Shown here piece by piece: positions 15,689-26,364 of a DNA stretch of 42,520 nucleotides. The position numbers and the translations under genes are program-made. The notes under the pieces are model-generated. The model had not been told where the DNA came from. It was given only the letters and a program-made list of their open reading frames with translations, and searched no databases. The stretch is from Rhizobium sp. Q54. Its GTDB lineage: Bacteria; Pseudomonadota; Alphaproteobacteria; Rickettsiales; UBA1997. The DNA lies in assembly GCA_945871805.1 (NCBI GenBank), contig CAMBXE010000011.1, forward strand, positions 1 to 42,520, in the 5' to 3' direction. Each line of letters begins with the position of its first letter. The first letter of the stretch is position 1.

Positions 15689-17395
15689 ATGCCCACACTC
15701 ACTAAGTCCGCTCTTGTTGCGGCAATTTTACTTTTTTCATTTTCGGCAAAAGCCGATCCAACAGCTGTAAGTGAACAGGATTGGATCACGCGCAACCAGC
15801 AAAACATTCTCGAAGAAGCCAGGCGCAGCAAGGAGTTAGAAGCAATCGACAAAGATCGCGAACGCAGAAAAAAAGAAGATCAGGGAGAAATTCAGCAAGA
15901 ATTTAACGCTTCAGGAAAACCAAAAACCTGTCTTTGGATCAATGAAATCAGGTTAGTTGGCGCCAAATTACTTTCTTCGCCTCGTCAGAAAAAACTCACC
16001 TCACCCTTCATCGGTAAATGTTTTGAATCAGAAATTTTGGGCGAAGTTGTTACAAAAATTACCAACTATTATCACGGCTTAGGCTACGTCACTACCCAGG
16101 TCACGCTGCCCAAACAAAATATGCAGAGCGGCGTTTTAGAGTTAAAAATTATTGAAGGAAAAATTGAAAAAATTTCTCTCGGGCAAGATCGCGTAATCGA
16201 CAAAATGCAAAAATTTACCGCCTTCGGAAATATCGAAGGCGACGTGCTTGACGTCAATGAAATCAACCAGGGAATCTATCAAATCAATCGTCTACAATCC
16301 AATCGCGCGACGATGAAAATAGAACCGGGAAGTGTGGATGGTGAAAGCAAAATTCTTGTCGAAAATCAGAAAAAATTTCCCCTGCACGCGACCGTCGGCA
16401 AAGATAATCTCGGCAATAAATTCACCGGGGTGCAGCGCACAAATTTTTCTTCGACCATCGATAATCTGCTATTTTTGAACGATGCTTTAAACCTCAGCTA
16501 CACAGCAAATTTGCACGATGATCGCTCGATAAAAAACCTGAAAGCCTTCAGCGGCGGCATCTCGATTCCATTTAAATCAAATATATTTTCTTACGATTTT
16601 TCGCGTAGTGAATTTAAAGGAACCAATGTTGGATCGGCCGTGACCCTTGTCACCACCGGCTTCTCGCAACAAAATAAATTTGGCTTTGATCGCGTTTTAT
16701 TTAATAAAGCTGATTTGAGAATCTCGGCAAATAGTTCGCTTACTTCTAAGAGCGCAACGAGTTATCAGAATGGCTCCAAGCTAAGCAATACAGAACGCAG
16801 ATTGACGATTTTGAATTTAGGATTTTCCGCATCGAAATATTTTAACAACGGCGCCAGCCTTTATTTTAAACCTACTTACATCCGCGGGTTGACTGCGCTT
16901 AACGCTCAAAAAGATCAGCAAAATATTCCCTCCACAACCGCTAAGGCGCAATTTGAAGCGTTTAAGTTTTACGCCTCAGCCTCAAAAAAATTCACAGCGA
17001 TTCCGCTGACATTCTCCACCGAAATGGACAGCCAATTTTCTAAACAAACACTTTTTGGTTCTGAACAATTCGCCGTCGGTGGCTATTACTCGGTGCGCGG
17101 CTTTAAGGAAAATTACATCTCGGCTGATTCTGGATATTATTTTAGAAATAAAATCAGCTACAGCCCAGGGTTCAAAGTCACCTTCGAGCCTTTCTACGAC
17201 TACGGCTACGCCAAGAATAAATATGATGGATCGAGCGGCAGATTATCCGGAACGGGAATTAAAACTATTTTCTCTGGCCCATATTTTAATGCTTCGGTGA
17301 CTTACTCGCAGGGTTTAAGTAAGTCGCACCTCACCTCTTCGAACGTTAAGGAAAATAAGTTGGTTTATTTTGAAATTAGCGCGAGTTGTTGTTAA
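15689..17395 (+). CDS. Two-partner secretion outer-membrane transporter (TpsB, FhaC/ShlB family)
   Basis: Outer-membrane porin exporting a large TpsA exoprotein. 568 aa from ATG 15689, which is followed by a signal peptide (MPTLTKSALVAAILLFSFSAKA). In-frame codons further up lie in the giant hairpin and are rejected. An N-terminal plug helix region rich in Arg/Lys/Glu is followed by a POTRA_2 domain (about residues 85-170), then a 16-strand-type barrel with FGSEQFAVGG and the VRGF motif (YYSVRGFKENY) of the L6 loop. The last residues are EISASCC, without the usual terminal Phe, and the stop abuts a palindromic element, which may have altered the end. No TpsA gene is in the window, so the partner is elsewhere or lost. 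Confidence 0.88.
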   Translation: MPTLTKSALVAAILLFSFSAKADPTAVSEQDWITRNQQNILEEARRSKELEAIDKDRERRKKEDQGEIQQEFNASGKPKTCLWINEIRLVGAKLLSSPRQKKLTSPFIGKCFESEILGEVVTKITNYYHGLGYVTTQVTLPKQNMQSGVLELKIIEGKIEKISLGQDRVIDKMQKFTAFGNIEGDVLDVNEINQGIYQINRLQSNRATMKIEPGSVDGESKILVENQKKFPLHATVGKDNLGNKFTGVQRTNFSSTIDNLLFLNDALNLSYTANLHDDRSIKNLKAFSGGISIPFKSNIFSYDFSRSEFKGTNVGSAVTLVTTGFSQQNKFGFDRVLFNKADLRISANSSLTSKSATSYQNGSKLSNTERRLTILNLGFSASKYFNNGASLYFKPTYIRGLTALNAQKDQQNIPSTTAKAQFEAFKFYASASKKFTAIPLTFSTEMDSQFSKQTLFGSEQFAVGGYYSVRGFKENYISADSGYYFRNKISYSPGFKVTFEPFYDYGYAKNKYDGSSGRLSGTGIKTIFSGPYFNASVTYSQGLSKSHLTSSNVKENKLVYFEISASCC

Positions 17396-17475
17396 TTTCC
17401 TGGATCCCCGCCTGCGCGGGGATGACGGGATGAGTAAGCGCATCGTCATCCCCGCGCAGGCGGGGTTCCAGGAAA
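17396..17475. repeat. 80-base palindromic element, 'CCTGGATCCCCGCC' type
   Basis: 32-base arms (17396-17427 and 17444-17475) differ from perfect complementarity at one position; loop 16 bases. Core CCCCGCCTGCGCGGGGATGA is of the kind widespread as dispersed repeats in proteobacterial genomes. It begins right after the tpsB stop codon and ends 23 bases before the pncC start. Confidence 0.93.
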
Positions 17476-17498
17476 CTCATCAAGCACTTAAGATTACA

Positions 17499-17972
17499 AT
17501 GTTCTTCACATCCAATCTCCTCTCTCAAGCGCAAAAAACTTTACGCATTTTCGAGGAAAAAAAATTAAAAATTGCCATCGCTGAATCCTGCACTGGTGGG
17601 CTTTTATCGGCTTTGTTTACCGAAATTCCTGGCGCATCAAAAGTGCTTGAGCGCGGCTTCGTTACTTATTCAAATCAGGCAAAAATCGATTTGCTTGGAG
17701 TGAAGAAAGAAACGTTGAAAAACTTTGGCGCAGTAAGTGCAGAAACCGCCGAAGAAATGGCACAAGGTGCGTTAAAAAATTCAGAGACTGATCTCGCCAT
17801 CGCCATCACTGGAGTTGCCGGGCCAGAAGAAAAATCAGGTCTCGTTCACATCGCAGTTGCAAGTCACGGCCGACCGATTGTAAACCGCAAATTCAATTTT
17901 TCTGGTGATCGTCACGAGGTTAGAAAGGCCTCGGTGATTGCCGCATTACAACTACTAGCATGCAAAAATTAG
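17499..17972 (+). CDS. pncC: Nicotinamide-nucleotide amidase (CinA C-terminal domain, PncC)
   Basis: Deamidates NMN to nicotinate mononucleotide in NAD recycling. 157 aa from ATG 17499: only the C-terminal CinA domain, the usual stand-alone size. Catalytic Ser30 in IAIAESCTGGLLSALFTE; further family motifs GASKVLERGFVTYSN, GAVSAETAEEMA and ITGVAGPE. The longer frame from 17370 would translate the palindromic element and is rejected. Its 3' end overlaps purC by 13 bases, suggesting coupling. Confidence 0.92.
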   Translation: MFFTSNLLSQAQKTLRIFEEKKLKIAIAESCTGGLLSALFTEIPGASKVLERGFVTYSNQAKIDLLGVKKETLKNFGAVSAETAEEMAQGALKNSETDLAIAITGVAGPEEKSGLVHIAVASHGRPIVNRKFNFSGDRHEVRKASVIAALQLLACKN

Positions 17973-18673
17973 AAAAGATTTACGAAGGCAAAGCCAAACA
18001 GCTTTTCACAACTTTAGACGAAAATTTGCTCATTCAGTTTTTCAAAGACAGTGCCACTGCTTTTAACGGAGAAAAGAAGGAAATTATCGACGGCAAAGGC
18101 GTTTTGAATAATGTGATTTCAGAGCATTTGATGAATGAGCTTGCCGCCGCTGGAATTTCAACTCACTTCGTAAAAAGATTAAATGAACGCGAACAGTTGA
18201 TCAAAAAAGTTACGATTATTCCACTTGAAGTAATCGTCAGAAATATTGCTGCTGGATCAATGGCCAAACGCCTTGGTATTGTTGAAGGTCTAGAATTATC
18301 GGCACCAGTTTTTGAGATTTGTTTTAAAGATGACGGGCTCGGCGATCCCCTAATTAACGATGATCACGCCATTAGCGTTCTTAAAATCGTCACCAAAAAA
18401 CAGCTTGAGGAAATCAAAAATATCACCGCCCACATCAATGAAATTTTAAGTAAAATTTTTGCTAAAATCGGCATTAGCTTAGTTGATTTTAAGATCGAAT
18501 TTGGATTTGATGCGCAAGGCTCAATCATTTTGGCTGACGAGATCAGTCCAGATAGCTGTAGACTTTGGGATCAATCAACTTCCGAAAAACTCGACAAAGA
18601 TCGCTTCCGGAGAAATCTTGGCGGCTTAGTCGAGGCCTACAAGGAAGTGGCTTCACGTTTAGGAATAAAATAG
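17960..18673 (+). CDS. purC: SAICAR synthetase
   Basis: Joins CAIR and aspartate with ATP in purine synthesis (step 8). 237 aa; starts KIYEGKAKQLF, then DSATAFNGEKK, EVIVRNIAAGSMAKRLG, DDHAI and ADEISPDSCRLWD, the ATP and substrate signatures. Overlaps pncC by 13 bases and purS starts two bases after its end, forming a purC-purS-purQ operon typical of Alphaproteobacteria (where the large subunit purL usually follows; here it does not). Confidence 0.96.
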   Translation: MQKLEKIYEGKAKQLFTTLDENLLIQFFKDSATAFNGEKKEIIDGKGVLNNVISEHLMNELAAAGISTHFVKRLNEREQLIKKVTIIPLEVIVRNIAAGSMAKRLGIVEGLELSAPVFEICFKDDGLGDPLINDDHAISVLKIVTKKQLEEIKNITAHINEILSKIFAKIGISLVDFKIEFGFDAQGSIILADEISPDSCRLWDQSTSEKLDKDRFRRNLGGLVEAYKEVASRLGIK

Positions 18674-18674
18674 C

Positions 18675-18959
18675 ATGAAAATCAGAATTCTAATCTCTCT
18701 AAAAAAAGGCGTACTCGATACGCAAGGCAAAGCAATCGAAGGTTCTTTGCAAAAAAATCTTGGCTTCGCGCAAATCTCGCAAGTCAGACAAGGTAAGGTT
18801 GTAGAACTTGAAATTGCCGAGACTGATCCGGCAAAAATCAAAGAAATCGTTGATGAAATTTGCGACAAGTTGCTCGTCAATAAAATCATCGAAGACTACA
18901 GCTACGAGGACATCTCTTCCCCTGGGGGAAATTACGCGTTGCGTAACGAGGGGGAATAA
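18675..18959 (+). CDS. purS: FGAM synthase subunit PurS
   Basis: Small subunit of the three-part FGAR amidotransferase (PurS-PurQ-PurL), thought to help pass ammonia from PurQ to PurL. Core is about 80 aa: ILISLKKGVLDTQGKAIEGS, VRQGKVVELEI, KLLVNKIIEDYSYE. The last 14 residues (SSPGGNYALRNEGE) go past the usual family end and are encoded by a small hairpin, so they look like an add-on from a palindromic insertion. purQ starts four bases downstream of its stop. Confidence 0.9.
   Translation: MKIRILISLKKGVLDTQGKAIEGSLQKNLGFAQISQVRQGKVVELEIAETDPAKIKEIVDEICDKLLVNKIIEDYSYEDISSPGGNYALRNEGE
18917..18956. repeat. Hairpin over the purS 3' end
   Basis: TTCCCC..TTACGC pairs with GCGTAA..GGGGAA with an uneven interior loop. 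It covers the extra C-terminal codons of purS and ends seven bases before the purQ ATG, so it could affect purQ translation. Confidence 0.5.
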
Positions 18960-18963
18960 ACAA

Positions 18964-19644
18964 ATGAAATCAGCAGTAATTACTTTTCCCGGCTCAAATT
19001 GCGATCGCGACGCCGTTGATGCTTTGCAACAAATCGGCGCACGCGTACAAAGAATTTGGCATCAAGAAACCAATCTTGATGACGATCTAGATTTAATAAT
19101 TGTCCCGGGCGGATTTTCTTACGGCGACTATTTACGCTCTGGCGCAATGGCGGCGATTTCGCCAGTGATGATGGAAGTAAAAAGACTTGCTGAGAAAGGC
19201 GTGAGAGTTCTTGGCATCTGCAACGGCTTTCAAATTCTAACTGAAGCCGGACTCCTTCCTGGCGTACTTACGCGCAATAAAAAAATGAAGTTTATTTGCA
19301 GGACGATGAATCTGCGCGTTGAAAATACGAATTCTGCTTTCACCAACAAATATAATAAGCACCAGATTATTCGTGTTCCGATCGCACACATGGATGGAAA
19401 TTATTTTGCTGATTCTGCGACTCTAAAAAAACTAGAAGACACCGATTCAATTGCTCTGCGTTACGTTAATGAAAATGGCAATCTCACTGATGAAGCCAAT
19501 CCAAACGGCTCTCTTTTGAACATCGCCGGAATCTTTAACGAGAAGAAAAACGTACTTGGCCTGATGCCACATCCAGAAAGAGCGATTGATTTAGATAATG
19601 GATCGAGTGATGGATTAATCTTATTTAACAGCCTTCTTAACTGA
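18964..19644 (+). CDS. purQ: FGAM synthase subunit PurQ (glutaminase)
   Basis: Class I glutamine amidotransferase giving ammonia to PurL. 226 aa from ATG 18964. Seen: TFPGSNCDRDA, VPGGFSYGDYLRSGAMA, nucleophile Cys in GICNGFQILTEAGLLPG, and the His-x-Glu pair in MPHPERA. The frame extends up to 18808 but overlaps purS; the ATG is clear. Its last 24 bases overlap the convergent lptE gene. Confidence 0.96.
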   Translation: MKSAVITFPGSNCDRDAVDALQQIGARVQRIWHQETNLDDDLDLIIVPGGFSYGDYLRSGAMAAISPVMMEVKRLAEKGVRVLGICNGFQILTEAGLLPGVLTRNKKMKFICRTMNLRVENTNSAFTNKYNKHQIIRVPIAHMDGNYFADSATLKKLEDTDSIALRYVNENGNLTDEANPNGSLLNIAGIFNEKKNVLGLMPHPERAIDLDNGSSDGLILFNSLLN

Positions 19645-20328
19645 CGCTGTAAATGGACAAACAAACTTTTGTTTTGTTGCAAAATCCCATTCTCTTCTCT
19701 CTTTTTTTGCTTTCTGCTCATCGCTTTTATCTGCTCCTCTTGCATCATCTGCCCTATCATACAATAGCTCTTCTTCCGACTCCTTCACTATCTCTTCTTC
19801 TTCTTTTTCATCCTTCGGCTTTTCCGCACATTTCTTTTTTACCTCAATAAAATCATTCACCAGCGCGTTACGAACATTCTGTGCGACAATCTTGGTTAAG
19901 TTTAACTGCACTGTATCATCAGCAACATAGGTGCCATAACGATTGGTGCTAACATCATAACTATCATTTGCCGATGTAACGCCTCTTGAAATTATCGCGC
20001 CATTTTCAAGATTTTTAAGCTCGTAAAGAACTTCAACATTAACGCGGTTACGACCCGAGGCACCTGTCTGAGTAATCAAAGCGCCCGAAACAGATTTGCT
20101 TGTTCTCAAAATTAAGAAATATTTTGGCTCAGATTTGATGTAATCTGGGTTAAGCAAATCATAAAGATTATTTTTCATCTCCTGACTTAAGTGATCTCGA
20201 TCCTTCTTAATTCTAATTGAGGCTAGATCTTCGGCGTAAGAAAAGTTATTAGCTTCATCGCGATAAATTATCTGAAATCCGCATGAGCAAAGACTCGCCA
20301 AGAGGATTAAACAGAGAAACTTACGCAT
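19621..20328 (-). CDS. lptE: LptE-like LPS-assembly lipoprotein
   Basis: Lipoprotein plugging the LptD barrel that inserts LPS in the outer membrane. 235 aa with a lipoprotein signal ([15 protein letters not shown]; Cys16 fits best, Cys14 possible). [11 protein letters not shown] is the usual LptE opening. A conserved-like middle ([21 protein letters not shown]) is followed by an unusual tail of about 60 residues rich in Glu, Lys and Asp (residues 165-220). Last in a reverse operon: it overlaps pyrG by eight bases, and its own 3' end overlaps purQ. LptE proteins are divergent, so this rests on layout and short motifs. Confidence 0.7.
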   Translation of the reverse strand: MRKFLCLILLASLCSCGFQIIYRDEANNFSYAEDLASIRIKKDRDHLSQEMKNNLYDLLNPDYIKSEPKYFLILRTSKSVSGALITQTGASGRNRVNVEVLYELKNLENGAIISRGVTSANDSYDVSTNRYGTYVADDTVQLNLTKIVAQNVRNALVNDFIEVKKKCAEKPKDEKEEEEIVKESEEELLYDRADDARGADKSDEQKAKKERREWDFATKQKFVCPFTASVKKAVK

Positions 20329-21928
20329 ATTTTAGAGCGGCTTTGACAAAAGAAACGAATAGTGGATGAGCCGCAAATGGTTTTGATTTCAATTCTGGAT
20401 GAAATTGCACACCGACAAAAAATGGATGATTTGGAATCTCGACAATCTCAGGCAGTTTATCGTCCGGCGACATTCCGGAAAATTTTAACCCGGCCTTTTC
20501 TAGCTTACTTCTGAAGTTTACATTCACCTCGTAGCGATGGCGATGGCGTTCAGAAATTTTATTTTTGCCGTAAATTTTTGCGGCGAGTGAGTCTTTTTTA
20601 ATTTCGCACGGATAAGCGCCGAGTCTCATTGTACCACCCATATCACTGCCAGCTTTTTTGGTTTTTTTGCCGGATTTATCTTGCCACTCACTCATCATTC
20701 CGATCACGAAAGTTCCTTTTTTAGCGAACTCGCTGGAAGTCGCATCTTCGATTCCAAGAACGTTGCGAGCATATTCGATCACTGCCATTTGCATGCCATA
20801 ACAAATGCCAAGACAAGGAATATTTTGTAGACGCGCTTGCTTGATCATGTCAATTTTACCTTCAACTCCATCTTCGCCAAATCCTCCTGGAACAAGGACT
20901 GCATTGATATTTTTTGGTAAATCATTTTTGCCTTTACGCGCATTAACCCAAGTAATTTTTGCCTTTACTTGCATCGAAAATGCGGCGTGATCAATGGCTT
21001 CTAGCAGTGATTTATAGGAGTCTTTGTAGTCAGTATATTTTCCAACGATGGCGATATTTACTTCTGCCTTCGGATTTTCGATCGCGTTTTTGATCTTGAT
21101 CCACTTAGTCAAATCAGGTTTTTTACCGTAATCGAGTTTGAAGAATTTAAGAATTTCGGTGTCGAGTCCATTTTGATGATAAATCAACGGAACTTCGTAG
21201 ATGCTTGAGGCATTTGGTGCGGCAATCACCGAAGAAATTGGCACCGAGCACATTTTAGCAATTTTTTCTAAATGCGCTTTAGTGGTTGGTCTTTCGGCGC
21301 GACAAAGCAAGACGCTTGGCTGAATGCCGATCGAACGCAATTCTTTTACCGAATGTTGTGTTGGTTTTGTTTTGAGTTCATTCGCACTTTCGATGTAAGG
21401 TAAAAGCGTGAGGTGTAAAAAGGCGCAACGATCTTGTCCCATTTCATACCCTAACTGACGTATGGCTTCGAAGAAAGGTAGAGCTTCAATATCACCAACG
21501 GTTCCGCCGATTTCGCACAGAATAAAATCTGTGCCTTTTACGTCGTTTAAAATGAATTCTTTGATAAGATCAGTAACGTGTGGGATCACTTGTACCGTAC
21601 CGCCGAGGTAATCACCTTTACGCTCTTTTGCGAGAAGTTTTGAGTAAATTTGACCCGCAGTTACATTGTCAGATTTCTTTGCATCAACACCAGTGAAGCG
21701 CTCGTAGTGACCAAGATCGAGATCGGTTTCTGCGCCATCTTCCGTAACGAAAACTTCTCCATGTTGTGTTGGGCTCATCGTGCCCGGATCAACGTTTAAG
21801 TAAGGATCGAGTTTACGAAGTTTAACGCTATATCCGCGCGCTTGCAGCAAGGCAGCAAGAGAGGCCGAGGCAAGACCTTTGCCCAAAGAAGAAACGACGC
21901 CACCGGTAATAAAAATAAAACGGCTCAT
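20321..21928 (-). CDS. pyrG: CTP synthase
   Basis: Amidates UTP to CTP. 535 aa, full length. Synthetase domain with [39 protein letters not shown] and [11 protein letters not shown]; glutaminase domain with nucleophile Cys in CLGICYGMQ and the His-x-Glu in [11 protein letters not shown]. Start overlaps the upstream gene's stop in a TAATG arrangement, and the stop overlaps lptE, so three genes form one tight reverse operon. Confidence 0.98.
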   Translation of the reverse strand: MSRFIFITGGVVSSLGKGLASASLAALLQARGYSVKLRKLDPYLNVDPGTMSPTQHGEVFVTEDGAETDLDLGHYERFTGVDAKKSDNVTAGQIYSKLLAKERKGDYLGGTVQVIPHVTDLIKEFILNDVKGTDFILCEIGGTVGDIEALPFFEAIRQLGYEMGQDRCAFLHLTLLPYIESANELKTKPTQHSVKELRSIGIQPSVLLCRAERPTTKAHLEKIAKMCSVPISSVIAAPNASSIYEVPLIYHQNGLDTEILKFFKLDYGKKPDLTKWIKIKNAIENPKAEVNIAIVGKYTDYKDSYKSLLEAIDHAAFSMQVKAKITWVNARKGKNDLPKNINAVLVPGGFGEDGVEGKIDMIKQARLQNIPCLGICYGMQMAVIEYARNVLGIEDATSSEFAKKGTFVIGMMSEWQDKSGKKTKKAGSDMGGTMRLGAYPCEIKKDSLAAKIYGKNKISERHRHRYEVNVNFRSKLEKAGLKFSGMSPDDKLPEIVEIPNHPFFVGVQFHPELKSKPFAAHPLFVSFVKAALKYA

Positions 21929-23334
21929 TATTTACCAATCATAATTCTATCGACCAACTGCTTAATTGTTGGCACGAAGCCATTAGCATAAAATGGATCG
22001 GTTGCGAAGCGGTAAGCACTGTGACCGGAGAACATCAATTGGTTTTCAATGTCGTTACCTTTGCGCACATCCTGCAAAGTTTTTTGGATACAGAAGCTAC
22101 GCGGATCGGCTCTGCGATCTGTAGTGTGATTCATTTCTGCTTTATCAGACCAATTACTAAAACGGCACTGACTTAAACAACCCATGCAGTTAATTTGATC
22201 GGTAACGATTTGTGCAGATTTGGATTTATTGACAAACATCAAAGTTTCGTCTGGGGTTTTCATGCCCTCCGTGTGTCCTGCTTTAATCCATTCATCAACT
22301 TTTGATTTATCTTCCGGCTTGATGAAAACAACACGACCACGTTGACCAAACGGAATTTCAGCAGTGAAGTTTTCTACCGCTTTAGAGCGATATTCAACTT
22401 GTCTGATTTCGCGACCTTTCAACTCACGGATAAAATCATTCTCAATCGCAGAGGAATAGAAACCTGTAGGACTAAAACGATTCAAATAAACATCTCCTTC
22501 TTTCAAAGTTAGTAGTTTTTTCTTCCAAGCATCTGGCACCGGATATTCTTGCGTAACGATAGGACGAGTACCGAATTGAAAAACAACTGGCCCAATTTCT
22601 GGATTATCCATCCAATGTTCAAACTCTTCCAAATTCCACACACCGCCGGCCATCACGATCGGCACATCATTAAGCCCAACAGAATTCATAAAGCTGCGGA
22701 TCTCAACAACTCTTGGATATGGATCTTCGTAAGCATTTGGATCTTCCGCATTCGACAAACCATTATGACCACCAGCGCGCCAAGGACATTCGTAAACTAC
22801 GCCGCCAAGAAGCTTTACAGACTTGTGATAACTTCTCTTCCACAAAGCGCGAAACGCACGCATTGAAGAAACGATCGGATAATAATAAACGTTATATTTT
22901 TCGGCGATTTCAGCGAGACGGTAAGGCATGCCAGCGCCACAAGTAATGCCGTGAATCAATCCTTTTGAGCCGTCAAGAATCCCGTGCAACACACGCTCTG
23001 CGCCACCCATTTCCCACAAAACATTCATGTGAATACGGCCATTTCCGTCAGAAATATCGTGAGCAATTTTTGCTTGGGTGATGCCGCCGGTGATTGAGTC
23101 AGCGATCAACTCTTCGTGCCTCTCGCGACGAGTGTGAGTCTTGTAAATCAAAGGAACATATTTTCCGTTTTCATCAATATTATCAGCATTAACTCCAGAA
23201 AAAGTTCCGACAGCGCCAGCTTTAGCAAAATGCCCAGCAGTTACGCCGGTAGTAATTCCAACGCCCTTTCCTCCTTCAATAATTGGAAAAGTTTCAGCGC
23301 CAGAAATGGCAAAGTTTTTGATTTTTTTTAGCAA
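21928..23334 (-). CDS. NAD(P)H-dependent flavin oxidoreductase / nitronate monooxygenase family
   Basis: FMN-binding TIM-barrel protein of the nitronate monooxygenase (2-nitropropane dioxygenase) superfamily. 468 aa from TTG 23334, chosen because GGAG stands a few bases before it and because no ATG occurs early in the frame. Seen: [53 protein letters not shown] and a Cys-containing tail ([12 protein letters not shown]) not found in classical enzymes, which hints at a different substrate or a metal site. First gene of the reverse operon with pyrG and lptE; divergent from obgE. Confidence 0.8.
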   Translation of the reverse strand: MLKKIKNFAISGAETFPIIEGGKGVGITTGVTAGHFAKAGAVGTFSGVNADNIDENGKYVPLIYKTHTRRERHEELIADSITGGITQAKIAHDISDGNGRIHMNVLWEMGGAERVLHGILDGSKGLIHGITCGAGMPYRLAEIAEKYNVYYYPIVSSMRAFRALWKRSYHKSVKLLGGVVYECPWRAGGHNGLSNAEDPNAYEDPYPRVVEIRSFMNSVGLNDVPIVMAGGVWNLEEFEHWMDNPEIGPVVFQFGTRPIVTQEYPVPDAWKKKLLTLKEGDVYLNRFSPTGFYSSAIENDFIRELKGREIRQVEYRSKAVENFTAEIPFGQRGRVVFIKPEDKSKVDEWIKAGHTEGMKTPDETLMFVNKSKSAQIVTDQINCMGCLSQCRFSNWSDKAEMNHTTDRRADPRSFCIQKTLQDVRKGNDIENQLMFSGHSAYRFATDPFYANGFVPTIKQLVDRIMIGK

Positions 23335-23397
23335 GGGAGACTCCGATTTGAGGGGGAATTTTGTAATCAAGAAATATGGCGCGAAGCTAGGAATTAG

Positions 23398-25181
<1,784 letters not shown>

Positions 25182-25192
<11 letters not shown>

Positions 25193-25985
25193 ATTAGGAA
25201 TCTTCGCCGGACGCGGAAAATTGCCACAAATGTTGATCGAAGATTGCCAAAAAAAAGGCCGCGAATTTGTTGTATTTTTGCTCGAAGGAGAAATTTACGA
25301 AGAAGATTATTCTGCCTTTAGCGCTACAAAATTAGGCTACGGCGAAGTTGAGAAATTTTTAAGAATTCTTCACGAAAACGAAGTTAAAAATTTAGTCTTC
25401 ATCGGCGGCGTAACTAAGCCGAATTTTTCCGCACTTAAAGTAGACAAGACCGGCGCAATTTTACTCACAAAAATCCTCGCTAATAAAATCTTGGGCGACG
25501 ACGCGGTTTTGCGCACTGTCATCAATTTCTTCGAGAAAAAAGGTTTAAAAATCTTACGAATCGATGAGCTGCTTGATTGCGTGGTGTCAAAGAAATCAAT
25601 ACTCGGCAAGCATTTTCCAAGCGCAGAAAATCTTGTCGACATTGCGCTCGGAATTTCCGCAGTAAAATATTTTTCTAAGTTTGACGTTGGTCAATCTCTC
25701 GTAGTTGCGCAAAAACAAATCATTGCGGTTGAAGCTCTTGAGGGCACGGACGAAATGATTAAAAGATGTAAGAATCTGCGCCAAAATTCCGTGCTCGTAA
25801 AAATGAAAAAATTCGGCCAAAGCAGAAAGGCCGATTTGCCAACAATCGGTGTCGAAACTGTAAAAAATTGTGCCACCGCCGGAATCAAAGGAATCGCCAT
25901 TCAAGCCAATTCCACGCTGGTCTTGGAGAAAGAAAAACTAATCGAAACAGCTGACGAATTAGGATTATTTTTAACTGTAATTTAG
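25182..25985 (+). CDS. lpxI: UDP-2,3-diacylglucosamine pyrophosphatase LpxI (DUF1009)
   Basis: Hydrolyses UDP-2,3-diacylglucosamine to lipid X in lipid A synthesis; in Alphaproteobacteria it replaces LpxH. 267 aa. Seen: LGIFAGRGKLPQMLIEDC at the N-terminus, FIGGVTKPNF, LGDDAVLRTVINFFEKKG, and RKADLPTIGVETV with the likely catalytic Asp218, then GIKGIAIQANSTLVLEKE. Overlaps the SDR gene by 11 bases. Downstream lies the first tandem-repeat region. Together with LptE it shows that the organism makes LPS. Confidence 0.93.
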
Positions 25986-25993
25986 ATTGCATT

Positions 25994-26348
25994 GACCCCG
26001 CAACAAGTGCGGGGTGACTTTTCTAGAGTGCGGACGACTCTTTTCTAGAGCCTGGGGACTCCTTTCTAGAGTGTAGGATGACCTTTTCTAGAGCTCGGGG
26101 CGACTCCCTTTCTAGAGTTTGGGGCGACTCCTTTTCTAGAGTGCGGGGTGACTTTTCTAGAGCGCCCACTCTCATTCTGTCACCCCGCACTTGTTGCGGG
26201 GTCCATTTTTCTAGAGCTCGGGGCAACTCCTTTCTAGAGCTCGGGGCAACTCCTTTCTAGAGCTCGGGGCGACTCCTTTTCTAGAGTGCGGGGTGACTTT
26301 TCTAGAGCGCCCAATCTCATTCTGTCACCCCGCACTTGTTGCGGGGTC
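25994..26348. repeat. Tandem TCTAGAG array enclosed by oppositely oriented 25-base hairpin cores
   Basis: A 25-base core (25994-26018, GACCCCGCAACAAG.. to ..GGGGTGAC) occurs as exact reverse complement at 26179-26203 and 26324-26348. Between them are 12 copies of a 21-24 base unit reading (T)TTTCTAGAG-NNCGGGG-YGACTCC, starting at about 26019. An 88-base segment is duplicated (26121-26208 and 26266-26353, one mismatch). The unit seems to include the hairpin's own edge (TGCGGGGTGAC). No promoter or ORF is credible here; it fills the whole gap between lpxI and the CCA enzyme gene. Confidence 0.92.
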
Positions 26349-26364
26349 CATTTAAGTAAAAACA

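Noticed and set aside
17370-17498. 43-codon N-terminal extension of PncC
   Set aside because: It would translate the palindromic element and start at TTG inside tpsB; the ATG at 17499 matches the family's start.
18808-18963. Upstream extension of PurQ
   Set aside because: Overlaps purS in another frame; ATG 18964 begins the conserved PurQ sequence.
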